DNA from: Marthasterias glacialis
Taxonomy: Eukaryota > Echinodermata > Asteroidea > Forcipulatida > Asteriidae
Direction of reading: 5' to 3'
Assembly (NCBI GenBank): GCA_911728455.2
Contig: OU452235.1
Span: forward strand, 9,410,634 to 9,474,633
Length of the DNA: 64,000 nt
Shown: positions 10,229 through 19,434 of the stretch, one piece after another
Numbering within the stretch: the first letter of the stretch is position 1
Layout: every line of letters begins with the position of its first letter
Notes under the pieces: model-generated
What the model saw: the letters and a program-made list of their open reading frames with translations, nothing else
What the model was told of the DNA's origin: nothing
The model's database searches: none
Program-made: the position numbers and the translations under genes

Positions 10229-10608
10229 ACTAGGAGCAGGGTCCAGACTTTGAGAGCTTTTGATACATAGTTGGGTAAGAGGCGCCTGCAGTACATTTAA
10301 AAGTTGCAATTGCTGAGAAATAATGTAATGTAATGTACAATTAGGGGCGTTTATAGCTACAGTTATTCATAAATTCCAAAAGCTTTTCAGAGTCATATTA
10401 AAATTTAAAACTTTTGAAAAGAGGGTTTTCTTCTACACTTCTCTGATTTTCTAACTCGTTAAGATTTCAGTTCCTGGTTTTTGTTCAGAAACCATTGAGG
10501 AAAAATTAATCTAGTGCTTTCATTATACTAGGAGTGGGATTCAGGCTTTATGGTCTTGGTACATAGTTGGATGTCACACGCTTGCATTGAATTTTATGCT
10601 GGTATATA
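10229..10608 (+). repeat. Diverged tandem duplication in the intron
   Basis: About 10229-10290 (ACTAGGAGCAGGG...ACATAGTTGG) recurs at about 10528-10575 (ACTAGGAGTGGGA...ACATAGTTGG). It lies between exon 1 and the Ngaro-like insertion. Confidence 0.45.
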
Positions 10609-10905
10609 GAAAAATTAAGCAATGCTTAATGGTATTTATGGAACAGCTGGTCTTTGAATCGGTTACCTAGTCGGGCGAGCTGGCAAGAAGGGGTAGCGAA
10701 CATAAAGGTGTGCAGTGGAGCAAACAAAAGCTACTGCCCGATCAGGGTACTCTTACATAATTTCAAAACCTTGTGTATGTGGGTACTTTGTTACTCTTCA
10801 ATAGGTGGTTTAGGCTCACTTAGGAGGTACGAGGTACAGGTAGCTCAAAACCAGTTTAATTTGAGTTTGAGCGAGTACAGCAAAAGACGTACCAGTGTTG
10901 GTCAA
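10609..10905 (+). repeat. Ngaro A1 repeat
   Basis: A 297-bp repeat identical by eye to A2 at 17567-17863. It opens with a small hairpin TTAAGCA-A-TGCTTAA. It probably holds the promoter of the element. The 84-residue frame shared by both copies is a by-product. Confidence 0.85.
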
Positions 10906-11058
10906 ATCGAATCAAAAATTTCATGTTCAGTTGTTTTTCGGGAGAGCCTTACATTAGAAAAGTAGAATCGACAGCATAGTTACTGTTGTGGGGGTATTAG
11001 CAGAGAGGTCACCTTTACAAACTGAGTGAGTATTTTTTGCGCTGGTTCTTGGTAAAAT

Positions 11059-11676
11059 ATGGCTGAAGAGGGCTTAGTACCCACATTTAAGGTCACGATT
11101 ACTGGACACTCCTTTATCAAACGCCTCAGGGATGATATTAGTCACAATTGTATTACGTTCGAACCCAACTTCGGGATTCAAAAGGCTAGTAACAGTTACG
11201 TGTGCCGAGGTGGCTGGAAAGTGCAGGATATTCGCGCAAACATACACAAAATTGTGGCGCAGGAGCCACGAGTAATCTTTATACAATGTGGTAGCAATGA
11301 CTTAAGCCATAATGATAATGCGGAAAAGGTAGCCAGTCAGCTGCTCGACACAGCTGTAGAATTGCGTAGAAGGTCGGGGGCGAAAATGGTTATTTTGGGT
11401 CAAATCCTTCATAGATGCAAAGGCCGGTATGTCCAGTCTGAACGTGACGCATTAGCGTTTAATAAAAGAGCTGACAGGGCTAATGCTTTCCTGAAAACAA
11501 ACTGTACCAAATTCGCAGAAGTCAAATTTTGGAGACATCGAGGTTTGGCAAATGTGACGAATAATGAGCGTGATTCAGCCCTTAGTCGAGACGGGGTGCA
11601 TTTTTCTGGCAGAGGACAATTCAAATTCTATAAGTCTTTGCGGGGTGCAATTCTGTATGGTTTACACAAAAATTAA
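11059..11676 (+). CDS. SGNH/GDSL-type hydrolase ORF of the Ngaro element
   Basis: A 205-residue protein with the SGNH esterase blocks: GHSFIKR with candidate nucleophile Ser18, RGGW (Gly52), GSND with Asn80, and SRDGVHFSG with Asp178 and His181 as the acid/base pair. SGNH hydrolases cleave ester bonds, and such ORFs are known passengers of some YR retrotransposons, where their role is unresolved (deacylation or lipid/membrane interaction have been suggested). Here the ORF is first in the element, with its own ATG at 11059, ahead of the Gag-like ORF. No signal peptide is seen. AATAAA motifs at about 13091, before Gag, might end a separate hydrolase transcript. Confidence 0.8.
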   Translation: MAEEGLVPTFKVTITGHSFIKRLRDDISHNCITFEPNFGIQKASNSYVCRGGWKVQDIRANIHKIVAQEPRVIFIQCGSNDLSHNDNAEKVASQLLDTAVELRRRSGAKMVILGQILHRCKGRYVQSERDALAFNKRADRANAFLKTNCTKFAEVKFWRHRGLANVTNNERDSALSRDGVHFSGRGQFKFYKSLRGAILYGLHKN

Positions 11677-11779
11677 TGGGTGTAAACCATTTTAATGTTT
11701 GGTTAGGTTTAAGTCGTCAGCAGGTGGCCATTCTTTGGTGCGGCAACCGCTCGGTGACCTATTACCGCTCCAGTGGGGT

Positions 11780-11783
<4 letters not shown>

Positions 11784-11822
<39 letters not shown>
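11784..11822 (+). repeat. Poly(A) tract, 39 nt
   Basis: Uninterrupted A run between the hydrolase ORF and the minisatellite. Its length in the assembly may be inaccurate. Confidence 0.9.
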
Positions 11823-11824
<2 letters not shown>

Positions 11825-12053
11825 GGAATCGTTTTTATTTTTAAGGTTCAGGTTTGCAAACGTTTCCGCTTACTTTCTTTCGGGTTTTCAGGTTAACACC
11901 TTTTTCCGCTTTGAATTCTTAACAAGGCATTTCAAAACCAATACTGAGAGCGGGGCGCCCGTTGAACACCTTGGCACCAGGTCGCCGATGGGGCTTGCGA
12001 GCCGTAACCAATCTTGTACCATTACGTGCTTTGTGTGCATATTTGGCATGTAG

Positions 12054-12760
12054 TTTAAAAGTATCTTATTTGGCCATGTATTTAAGAAGAAGCCTATTTG
12101 GCTATGTATTTAAGAAGAAGCTTATTTGGCTATGTATTTAAGAAGAAGCCTTTTTGGCTATGTATTTAAGAAGAAGCCTATTTGGCCATGTACTTAAGAA
12201 GAAGCTTATTTGGCTATGTATTTAAGAAGAAGCCTATTTGGCTATGTATTTAAGAAGAAGCCTATTTGGCTATGTATTTAAGAAGAAGCCTATTTGGCCA
12301 TGTACTTAAGAAGAAGCTTATTTGGCCATGTACCTAAGAAGAAGCCTATTTGGCCATGTAGTTAAAAAGAAGCCTATTTGGCCATGTACCTAAGAAGAAG
12401 CCTATTTGGCCATGTATTTAAGAAGCCTATTTGGCCATGTACCTAAAAAGAAGCCTATTTGGCCATGTAGTTTAAAAGAAGCCTATTTTGGCCATGTAGT
12501 TTAAAAGAAGCCTATTTGGCCATGTACCTAAAAAGAAGCCTATTTGGCCATGTAGTTTAAAAGAAGCCTATTTGGCCATGTAGTTTAAAAGAAGCCTATT
12601 TGGCCATGTACTTAAAAAGAAACCCATTTGGCCATGTACTTAAAAAGAAGCCTATTTGGCCATGTACTTAAAAAGAAGCCTATTTGGCCATGTAGTTATA
12701 AAGAAACCTATTTGGCCATGTTGTTAAAAAGAAGCCTATTTGGCCACGTATTTATTTGAA
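12054..12760 (+). repeat. 28-bp minisatellite inside the Ngaro element
   Basis: About 25 copies of a 28-bp unit containing AAGAAGCCTATTTGGCCATG, with variants such as TATTTAAG, ACTTAAAA and AGTTTAAA. A few units are shortened or carry an extra base. The array is non-coding and separates ORF1 from the Gag-like ORF. It could be a promoter, enhancer or spacer of the element. Confidence 0.9.
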
Positions 12761-12882
12761 TAGAAGCCGAATTGGGGCCTCATATAACTTAGCTGATTAT
12801 TTCGAGTTGGTTGGCCCAAAGGTTTTGTTGGCCATGAAGGCAAAAGAAGCCTGGAATGTATGAAATATGCCTAATTGTCAAT

Positions 12883-12886
<4 letters not shown>

Positions 12887-12929
<43 letters not shown>
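12887..12929 (+). repeat. Poly(A) tract, 43 nt
   Basis: A second long A run, downstream of the minisatellite. Together with 11784-11822 it brackets the array. Confidence 0.9.
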
Positions 12930-12930
<1 letters not shown>

Positions 12931-13163
12931 GTCATTCATTCTCGACACAACACTGGCCATCTGCTGATAGTCGCAACAAATCACCATAACGTCGACCTTG
13001 TTTTTGGAACAAGGACGGCCAAGGAGTCCGAATAGCTTAACTTGAGGATATAAACGTATTTCCTATACTTATAGTATTGCTGTTATACTTAATAAAATAA
13101 ATAAATAAAACCATTTAAGTTAGGCTAAACTGCTTTCGTAGTTTTTGATCGATCTTGTGCAGG

Positions 13164-14624
13164 ATGCCACGGGAAAATTCTAAAAAGAAACGAAAGGTCA
13201 CACCAACAACAAGCTCTGCCAATAGTAAACGTCGCTCCACCAGACGACGTACAGAGAGTGGGGAACCACCACAATTGAGATCAAAGGTACCAGCAACCCC
13301 CGAGGTACAACAAAATGAGGTACTTGGAACGGCACCGAGCGGACAGACAGAGTCTACAACAGTGCTGGACATTAACGCGGCAGGCATACAAGAGGCCGTG
13401 ACCGAGTCAGTAGTTACAGCGATATCTGAACACGTCAGAAGGGCGGTGAGAACTGAGCTAGACAAACTATTTCCTCCACAAACAACAGAGAATGTCCAGC
13501 AAAGACAAGCCGGACCTGTCACTGCCGTGGGGTCCCATGCATTGACAGCGAATACTTCAACCTGGACACCCCAAAATCTTACAGGAGGACTACAAGGCAA
13601 CGACACTCAGAACAGGGAGCTCAGAAACTCTACGAACATTCAAGATTCCGCCATAGGGTGTCTTGAACAAGGCCAAAGCCCGATGATGCTGGCTCAGTCA
13701 ACGCCGGGAACGTCGGGATTGGGACAGGGGCCGAATCTCGGCGAGCCCGGTGCGGCTGGTCTAGCAGGTCTGTTTACAGGTGTTACAGGTGAGTCGGTAG
13801 GAATTAGGGGTGCCGTCCCCCTGTCTGCGCCCCTTTCACTGGACTTCGCGGTTAGCCAAGATATGCGCAATAAAATCTGGGCAAAAGAGTATATAGAATT
13901 GGGTGGCTTACTTGACCCAAGCCAAAAATGTCAATCAAAAATTGTGGTCCAGAAAAACGACAACGGCGAAGATTCTTTGTGTCTGGCTCAAAAAAATAAG
14001 AAGCTGCCTAAGAATATCAATGAATGGATAACGGCCTTTTCAATTTACGCAACGGTGTATTCACACAAGTTTTCAGACGAAACCACAAAATTGCTTAAAT
14101 ACAGTGAAATAGTGCGGCAAATTGCCGCTGAAGGAGGTAGTTTTAACGATTATGACGTTAAATTCAGAAAACTTAGACAAGTCACGAGTCTACCCTGGGA
14201 CCATTTTCACACGGAACTATATTTAAAGGCAATCAGTGGCGGTACTCGCAGTAACAGTTTCACAATCGACACACAAAATGGAGTCCGCAACAATTTCCAG
14301 GGTCAAACTGTGGGTTACTCATATGTGCCTAAAGGTTTTTGTTACCGTTTTGCCAGAGGGCAACAGTGTGATCGGCCTTGTGCATACAGCCATAGATGCC
14401 CAAGGTGCTCGGGCCCTCATCCCGTGGGTCGTTGTAGGTTTAGCATGGGTAACCCCCAGTTCCTGCAGTATGGCTCCTTTCGCGGTCGAGGTACGAACTC
14501 AAGAGCCCGGGGTGCAAGACCAGGGCAGCACTGGGCACAGCGCGGAGCCCGAAAAGACCAGGAAAGGGGAGCCTCAGGGAGGGGCCATTTTGATCCATAC
14601 CGATACAGTAACACCAGTAAATAG
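13164..14624 (+). CDS. Gag-like protein of the Ngaro element
   Basis: A 486-residue protein starting at the ATG 13164; the frame is open to 13155 only via TTG. The N-terminus is strongly basic, with an SV40-type nuclear localisation motif KKKRKV at residues 7-12 and an Arg-rich patch. A Gln/Gly/Pro-rich linker follows, then a conserved mid part (about 230-375). At the C-terminus is a CCCH finger, C393-x8-C402-x3-C406-x3-H410, directly followed by a knuckle C412-x2-C415-x3-H419-x4-C424. An Arg/Gly-rich tail ends it. The zinc module fits RNA packaging and the NLS fits nuclear entry. The last about 350 bp overlap the RT ORF in another frame. Confidence 0.75.
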   Translation: MPRENSKKKRKVTPTTSSANSKRRSTRRRTESGEPPQLRSKVPATPEVQQNEVLGTAPSGQTESTTVLDINAAGIQEAVTESVVTAISEHVRRAVRTELDKLFPPQTTENVQQRQAGPVTAVGSHALTANTSTWTPQNLTGGLQGNDTQNRELRNSTNIQDSAIGCLEQGQSPMMLAQSTPGTSGLGQGPNLGEPGAAGLAGLFTGVTGESVGIRGAVPLSAPLSLDFAVSQDMRNKIWAKEYIELGGLLDPSQKCQSKIVVQKNDNGEDSLCLAQKNKKLPKNINEWITAFSIYATVYSHKFSDETTKLLKYSEIVRQIAAEGGSFNDYDVKFRKLRQVTSLPWDHFHTELYLKAISGGTRSNSFTIDTQNGVRNNFQGQTVGYSYVPKGFCYRFARGQQCDRPCAYSHRCPRCSGPHPVGRCRFSMGNPQFLQYGSFRGRGTNSRARGARPGQHWAQRGARKDQERGASGRGHFDPYRYSNTSK

Positions 14625-16188
14625 GGAAAATCTAGAACAATATCTGTTTGGTTACGACACAGCCAAAAGTAGTTACTTAATAGAAGGCTTTTCTGTTGGC
14701 TTTCGACTGGGTTTCACTGGCATTCACAAAGCACAGGCGTCCAAAAACTTAAGGTCAGCAATGGAGAGCCCAACAATAATTTCCGAAAAAATCAGAGTCG
14801 AGGTACAGGCAGGAAGACTAGCTGGGCCATTCAATCAAATACCACTGCCGAATTTTCGAATAAGCCCGATAGGTTTAGTTCCCAAGAAACAACCTGGAAA
14901 GTTCCGAGTTATTCAACATTTATCTTACCCATTTAACGAGTCAGTTAACGATGGAATTCCGGATTACAATGCTACTGTACAATACGCTTCCACAGACGAT
15001 GCTATCCGCATTTTAAATAGTTTAGGGCCAAGGTGTTTTTTATCCAAGGTCGACATTCAATCAGCCTTCAAAATTATACCAATCCACCCTCTAGATCATA
15101 ACCTTTTAGGTTTTGCATGGGAAGGAAAATATTATTACGACAAGACCTTACCAATGGGTTGTCGGTCAAGCTGTGCAATTTTTGAACGATTCAGCACTGC
15201 AATTGAATGGATAGCGACAAACGTCATCAAACCGGGTGGTATTGTACACTATCTCGATGATTTCTTAATCATTTCTACCGCATCTAGAACGGGTCATGAT
15301 GATTTGGAGGCTTTCCTGGCTTTATGTGGCAAACTGGGCATCCCATTGGCTCAGGACAAAACAGAAGGACCTTCACAGTGTCTTACTTTTACAGGTATTG
15401 AGCTCGATACGAGGACTATGACAGCTCGGTTACCAGCCGACAAGCTCAAAAAGGCGCGAGATTTAGTGAGTGAAACTCGGTCAAAAGAAAAAATAACACT
15501 TAAAAAGCTACAATCAATCATAGGTTTGCTTAACTTTTCATGTAAAGTTGTACGCCCCGGAAGGGCATTTTTAAGGAGGCTGATTAACTTAACGATAGGG
15601 TTATCTAACCCTAACCACTTCTTACGTCTCAGTAAGGAAGCTCAAAGAGATTTAAAGGCATGGGAATTGTTCTTACAGAAGTTCAATGGTAAAGCATTTT
15701 TCTTGTCGGAACAATGGTTACCAGCACAAACACTACATTTTCATACTGATGCCTCGGGATTCCTGGGGTATGGTGCGGTCTTTCAAAACCAATGGTTTTA
15801 CGGCAAATGGCCAGAAAGGTGGATCCAAGAGGGTATAACCCTCAAGGAACTGTATCCAATAGTTACAGCTGTTTGTATTTGGGGCCAATCATTTGCAAAC
15901 AAAAGAATTATGGTCCACACTGATAACGAGGCCTTGGTTAGTATCATTAACGCCAGTTCCTCAAAAGATGGTAAAATCATGACATTAGTGCGTAGATTAG
16001 TAATTGAAGTTATGGGGCACAATATTCAGCTGAAAGCACAACATGTTCCAGGGGTGAAAAACAACCTAGCAGATAAACTATCCCGTTTGCAGGTACAAGC
16101 CTTCAAAGAGCTAGCCCCATGGGCCGACGAACACCCAGTGGCTCTACCTCAAGCAGTCCAGCCACAGAATTGGTGCCCGGGCTGCTAA
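14278..16188 (+). CDS. Reverse transcriptase-RNase H of the Ngaro element
   Basis: About 636 residues from the first in-frame ATG (14278); the frame opens earlier, at 14236 or before, without an ATG. RT blocks: LVPKKQPGKFRVIQ, FLSKVDIQSAFKIIP with the first catalytic Asp, LPMGCRSSCAIFERF, and VHYLDDFLII with the catalytic YLDD at 15250-15261. The RNase H part has HTDASGFLGYGAVF, KELYPI, MVHTDNEAL and a closing GVKNNLADKLSR. RT and RH are directly joined, with no integrase or protease, as in DIRS/Ngaro Pol. It overlaps Gag by about 350 bp and the recombinase by 70 bp, so translation needs frameshifting, reinitiation or spliced RNAs. No inactivating change is seen. Confidence 0.9.
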   Translation: MESATISRVKLWVTHMCLKVFVTVLPEGNSVIGLVHTAIDAQGARALIPWVVVGLAWVTPSSCSMAPFAVEVRTQEPGVQDQGSTGHSAEPEKTRKGEPQGGAILIHTDTVTPVNRENLEQYLFGYDTAKSSYLIEGFSVGFRLGFTGIHKAQASKNLRSAMESPTIISEKIRVEVQAGRLAGPFNQIPLPNFRISPIGLVPKKQPGKFRVIQHLSYPFNESVNDGIPDYNATVQYASTDDAIRILNSLGPRCFLSKVDIQSAFKIIPIHPLDHNLLGFAWEGKYYYDKTLPMGCRSSCAIFERFSTAIEWIATNVIKPGGIVHYLDDFLIISTASRTGHDDLEAFLALCGKLGIPLAQDKTEGPSQCLTFTGIELDTRTMTARLPADKLKKARDLVSETRSKEKITLKKLQSIIGLLNFSCKVVRPGRAFLRRLINLTIGLSNPNHFLRLSKEAQRDLKAWELFLQKFNGKAFFLSEQWLPAQTLHFHTDASGFLGYGAVFQNQWFYGKWPERWIQEGITLKELYPIVTAVCIWGQSFANKRIMVHTDNEALVSIINASSSKDGKIMTLVRRLVIEVMGHNIQLKAQHVPGVKNNLADKLSRLQVQAFKELAPWADEHPVALPQAVQPQNWCPGC

Positions 16189-17063
16189 ATTTACTGTCGA
16201 GTTCGATGGCAGAGTCCACGTGGAAGACATACAGAAGAGCACAGGAGGTGCTGGTATTGTTCCTTACACATTATGGTTTTTCAAGTGCAATGCCATTGCA
16301 GCCTGTAGTAGTAGCTTTATTTGTAGCGTATCTCAGCGAGGCCAATTATGCTGCTAGTACGATATTAACGTTTCTCTCTGCCATCAACTTCATCCACAAA
16401 TTATACAATCTGCCACCACCAGGTCATTCATTTTTAGTACAGAAAGCAGTCTTAGGAGTGCAAAAAAGCACTAAGAATCACAGCGACATTCGCCTGCCAA
16501 TTACTCAAGGCTTGCTACAAAAAATCACAGCCGCGCTAGATCATTGTACACAATCATGTTACCAGAAGCTAATGTATAAAAGCATGTTTTTATTAGCCTT
16601 TTCGGCATTTCTAAGGATCGGTGAAATGGCAGTCGCAAAACAGAACACTGCGAACGTACTAAAGATAAATAGCGTACATAAACAACCAGACAACCAAGGA
16701 ATTAATTTGATTTTCAGTAATTTCAAGCACTCGAACGGAAGGCAAGTTAGTATAGCCATAGGTCGAACGAAACCTCCATTTTGTCCTATAGAGGCCTTAC
16801 AACTTTATATGGCACAGCGTCAAACTTTTCAATCAGAGTTTTTATACTGCTGGCCGCACGGGGGGGCAGTCAAACGAACCGAATTTGCCAAAATACTTAA
16901 AGCAACAATTAAGTTTGTCGGTTTAGACCCACGGCTTTATACGGGACACAGTTTTAGAATTGGGGCTGCCAGCCATGCTGCAGCTAATGGGTTCTCTGAC
17001 ACACAAATCCGTGAGATGGGTAGGTGGCATTCGGATGCATTTAAAAGCTACATCAGGTTGTGA
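16119..17063 (+). CDS. Tyrosine recombinase of the Ngaro element
   Basis: A 314-residue site-specific recombinase that would integrate a circular DNA intermediate. An N-terminal SAM-like core-binding part (about 25-115) precedes the catalytic domain with Arg166 (FSAFLRIGE), a Lys-bearing beta-hairpin (about 203-218, FKHSNGRQ), His277 and Arg280 (TGHSFRIGAASH), His304 (MGRWHSDAF) and nucleophile Tyr311 (KSYIRL). The complete R-H-R-H-Y set argues for activity. The ATG at 16119 is 70 bp inside the end of the RT ORF, a typical compact arrangement. It ends 122 bp before repeat B1. Confidence 0.9.
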   Translation: MGRRTPSGSTSSSPATELVPGLLNLLSSSMAESTWKTYRRAQEVLVLFLTHYGFSSAMPLQPVVVALFVAYLSEANYAASTILTFLSAINFIHKLYNLPPPGHSFLVQKAVLGVQKSTKNHSDIRLPITQGLLQKITAALDHCTQSCYQKLMYKSMFLLAFSAFLRIGEMAVAKQNTANVLKINSVHKQPDNQGINLIFSNFKHSNGRQVSIAIGRTKPPFCPIEALQLYMAQRQTFQSEFLYCWPHGGAVKRTEFAKILKATIKFVGLDPRLYTGHSFRIGAASHAAANGFSDTQIREMGRWHSDAFKSYIRL

Positions 17064-17184
17064 ATACTAAATGCAGCTTTTTTGGATCCACAGGATGCGA
17101 GGGCAGTTTCTATGTCTCCCCTTAGAGTTTTGGTGGGGAGTCGCCTCAGGCAATAGCTGTCAGCAATTGCTAGGGACGACTTGT

Positions 17185-17566
17185 GGCGTTTTTTCCCCTC
17201 CAAAAATCGGATTAAGGGAAGACAGGTATCAAAGTAATAAGAAATATGCATAGATTACTAATTATTGATATATAGTATGATGCAAAACTGACATGGAGGC
17301 TTAAAGAAGTCGAGTAAAATATAAGTAACTTAACCTTTCAGCTATCTCTTTACAATTTACTAAGCCTCACTACATAAGAGCATAGTTAAACTTTTGGTGT
17401 TGAGAAATCTTTGTTAGTAATTAAGCATTAAGTAGTAGTAAAAATGTCTTTGTTAAATTTTATTTATATTTATTTTAAATATTAAAAGAAAGGGGACTCC
17501 TTAAACCCAGAAACAAGTCTAACTGCCGTTTTAATTTGTTGGTGTCAGGGACCAGTAATCCATAAA
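17185..17566 (+). repeat. Ngaro B1 repeat
   Basis: A 382-bp repeat identical by eye to B2 (18014-18395), from GGCGTTTTTTCCCC to CCAGTAATCCATAAA. It abuts A2 without spacer. Confidence 0.85.
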
Positions 17567-17863
17567 GAAAAATTAAGCAATGCTTAATGGTATTTATGGA
17601 ACAGCTGGTCTTTGAATCGGTTACCTAGTCGGGCGAGCTGGCAAGAAGGGGTAGCGAACATAAAGGTGTGCAGTGGAGCAAACAAAAGCTACTGCCCGAT
17701 CAGGGTACTCTTACATAATTTCAAAACCTTGTGTATGTGGGTACTTTGTTACTCTTCAATAGGTGGTTTAGGCTCACTTAGGAGGTACGAGGTACAGGTA
17801 GCTCAAAACCAGTTTAATTTGAGTTTGAGCGAGTACAGCAAAAGACGTACCAGTGTTGGTCAA
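17567..17863 (+). repeat. Ngaro A2 repeat
   Basis: A 297-bp copy of A1. The B1/A2 junction carries the sequence expected at the joined ends of a circular intermediate: the B end ATCCATAAA meets the A start GAAAAATTAAG. Confidence 0.85.
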
Positions 17864-18013
17864 CCACCGCCAGCCCCGCCATCCTTCCAGTTCGAGAGTT
17901 GGTTGCTTTTGAGCTCTTTCTTAGTTTCAAGGATCCCTCTTTAGGCCTCATATCATCAATAACAGCAGCCGCAACAAGGCTTGCTCTGCCGGGAAGGAGC
18001 GTAAAACTTAAGG

Positions 18014-18395
18014 GGCGTTTTTTCCCCTCCAAAAATCGGATTAAGGGAAGACAGGTATCAAAGTAATAAGAAATATGCATAGATTACTAATTATTGATAT
18101 ATAGTATGATGCAAAACTGACATGGAGGCTTAAAGAAGTCGAGTAAAATATAAGTAACTTAACCTTTCAGCTATCTCTTTACAATTTACTAAGCCTCACT
18201 ACATAAGAGCATAGTTAAACTTTTGGTGTTGAGAAATCTTTGTTAGTAATTAAGCATTAAGTAGTAGTAAAAATGTCTTTGTTAAATTTTATTTATATTT
18301 ATTTTAAATATTAAAAGAAAGGGGACTCCTTAAACCCAGAAACAAGTCTAACTGCCGTTTTAATTTGTTGGTGTCAGGGACCAGTAATCCATAAA
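18014..18395 (+). repeat. Ngaro B2 repeat and right end
   Basis: A 382-bp copy of B1. The element ends in CCATAAA and host sequence TAGGTTTCTCC follows. The 150 bp between A2 and B2 (17864-18013) is unique to this position. Confidence 0.85.
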
Positions 18396-19434
18396 TAGGT
18401 TTCTCCATCCTTTTCTCCCCCAAAAAATGCCTATCACACGTCATTATATTTAGCCATGCAAAATCTGTAGGAAAAAGTAGAGATTTCCACGAAAAACTGT
18501 AGATTGTTAAATTGAATTGTTATCTTTTTGAACCGCATCCGCATGACACAAAACACGTTACTTATATCTGTAGTGAAATTGAAAGACTGTTTTGGGGAGC
18601 TACCAATATCGCACGAATTAGAATAGCGCAACGCTTAAATTGGTCCTCGCTTACCGGGGGTATTTGCCGAAAATTACTGGGAAAACTATACTATTTAAAA
18701 TATACAAAATTCTTCTTCTTTTTTTCTTCTGTGTAAACATCGAATTGATACAAATCTCTTTGAACGTCCTACTTGAGTCTCAGTGTAACGTCATGTTTAA
18801 TCAGTCGAGAAGCTGAGAATATCTTAAGGCCGGGGCTGACCAAAGAATAAGAACATTATAATTATGGTAACTTGCCTTGTCATCGTGCTTTATGTAAGCA
18901 CAGGTTGTCGTTAATCGGAGATGACAGTTCTGATAATTTATTATCGCAACATATTTCGAAAGCTTTTAATACAAGGATCTTGGTTAACATCAAAAAAGGG
19001 AATAGCATTAATAGGTTAAAATATCTGATATATATATGTTGGCAAAACCAAAAGCTAGAACTGTTCACTATGGTCAGCTGCCTGTGTTAATGGCGCAGGT
19101 GTCATTTAGAACAAACTCCGTAACACACTCGATCCAACAACAACTTTGAACATCTTCGAAAGAGAACGAAAAAAGAATATGTTACTAGTTCTTTACATGC
19201 GCCAAGTCTTTTGCGGCTATTTGAGTGTTTCGGAACAAGTCACCAGTACTTTCGGCCATCAACGTTCAGGGGAATTTGGTTGTTTACTTTACTGCTTTAC
19301 ACTTCCAAAGTTCTGTAGGCTTTTGAGGAGTGCATGGGAGTTCTTGCTTATGGAAATTGTGAATTCGTTTCCGACGTCAGAAAATGTTTACTTCTGGGTA
19401 GTCGGAATAGAAAGCTCATTTTAAGAATCAGTGT
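18396..19434. other. Intronic, no feature recognised
   Basis: AT-rich sequence inside the predicted C1qDC-2 intron. The several short frames show no domain. Confidence 0.45.

Larger units (their letters stand above)
11026..13162 (+). other. Possible intron removing the SGNH ORF from Gag/Pol mRNA
   Basis: A donor-like GTGAGT at 11026-11031 lies just before the SGNH ATG, and an acceptor-like CTTGTGCAG ends at 13162, one base before the Gag-like ATG. Splicing them would join the A1 leader to Gag and skip the hydrolase and minisatellite. This is inference from consensus matches only. Confidence 0.25.
10609..18395 (+). mobile_element. Complete Ngaro-like tyrosine-recombinase retrotransposon
   Basis: A 7.8-kb element with the split-direct-repeat layout known for the Ngaro group of DIRS-type retroelements: A1 (10609-10905), ORFs, B1 (17185-17566), A2 (17567-17863), a 150-bp spacer, B2 (18014-18395). 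It encodes an SGNH hydrolase, a zinc-finger Gag-like protein, RT-RNase H and a tyrosine recombinase, all on +. There is no integrase and no target duplication, as expected for recombinase integration. All ORFs are open and both repeat pairs look identical by eye, so insertion is recent. It lies in sense orientation in the predicted first intron of C1qDC-2. Confidence 0.88.

Noticed and set aside
10654..10965. 103-residue frame in A1, also present in A2 at 17612-17944
   Set aside because: The shared 84 residues only reflect identity of the A repeats; the proteins diverge exactly where the repeat ends.
13115..13606. 163-residue minus-strand frame opposite the Gag ORF
   Set aside because: Shadow of the Gag reading frame; no independent signal.
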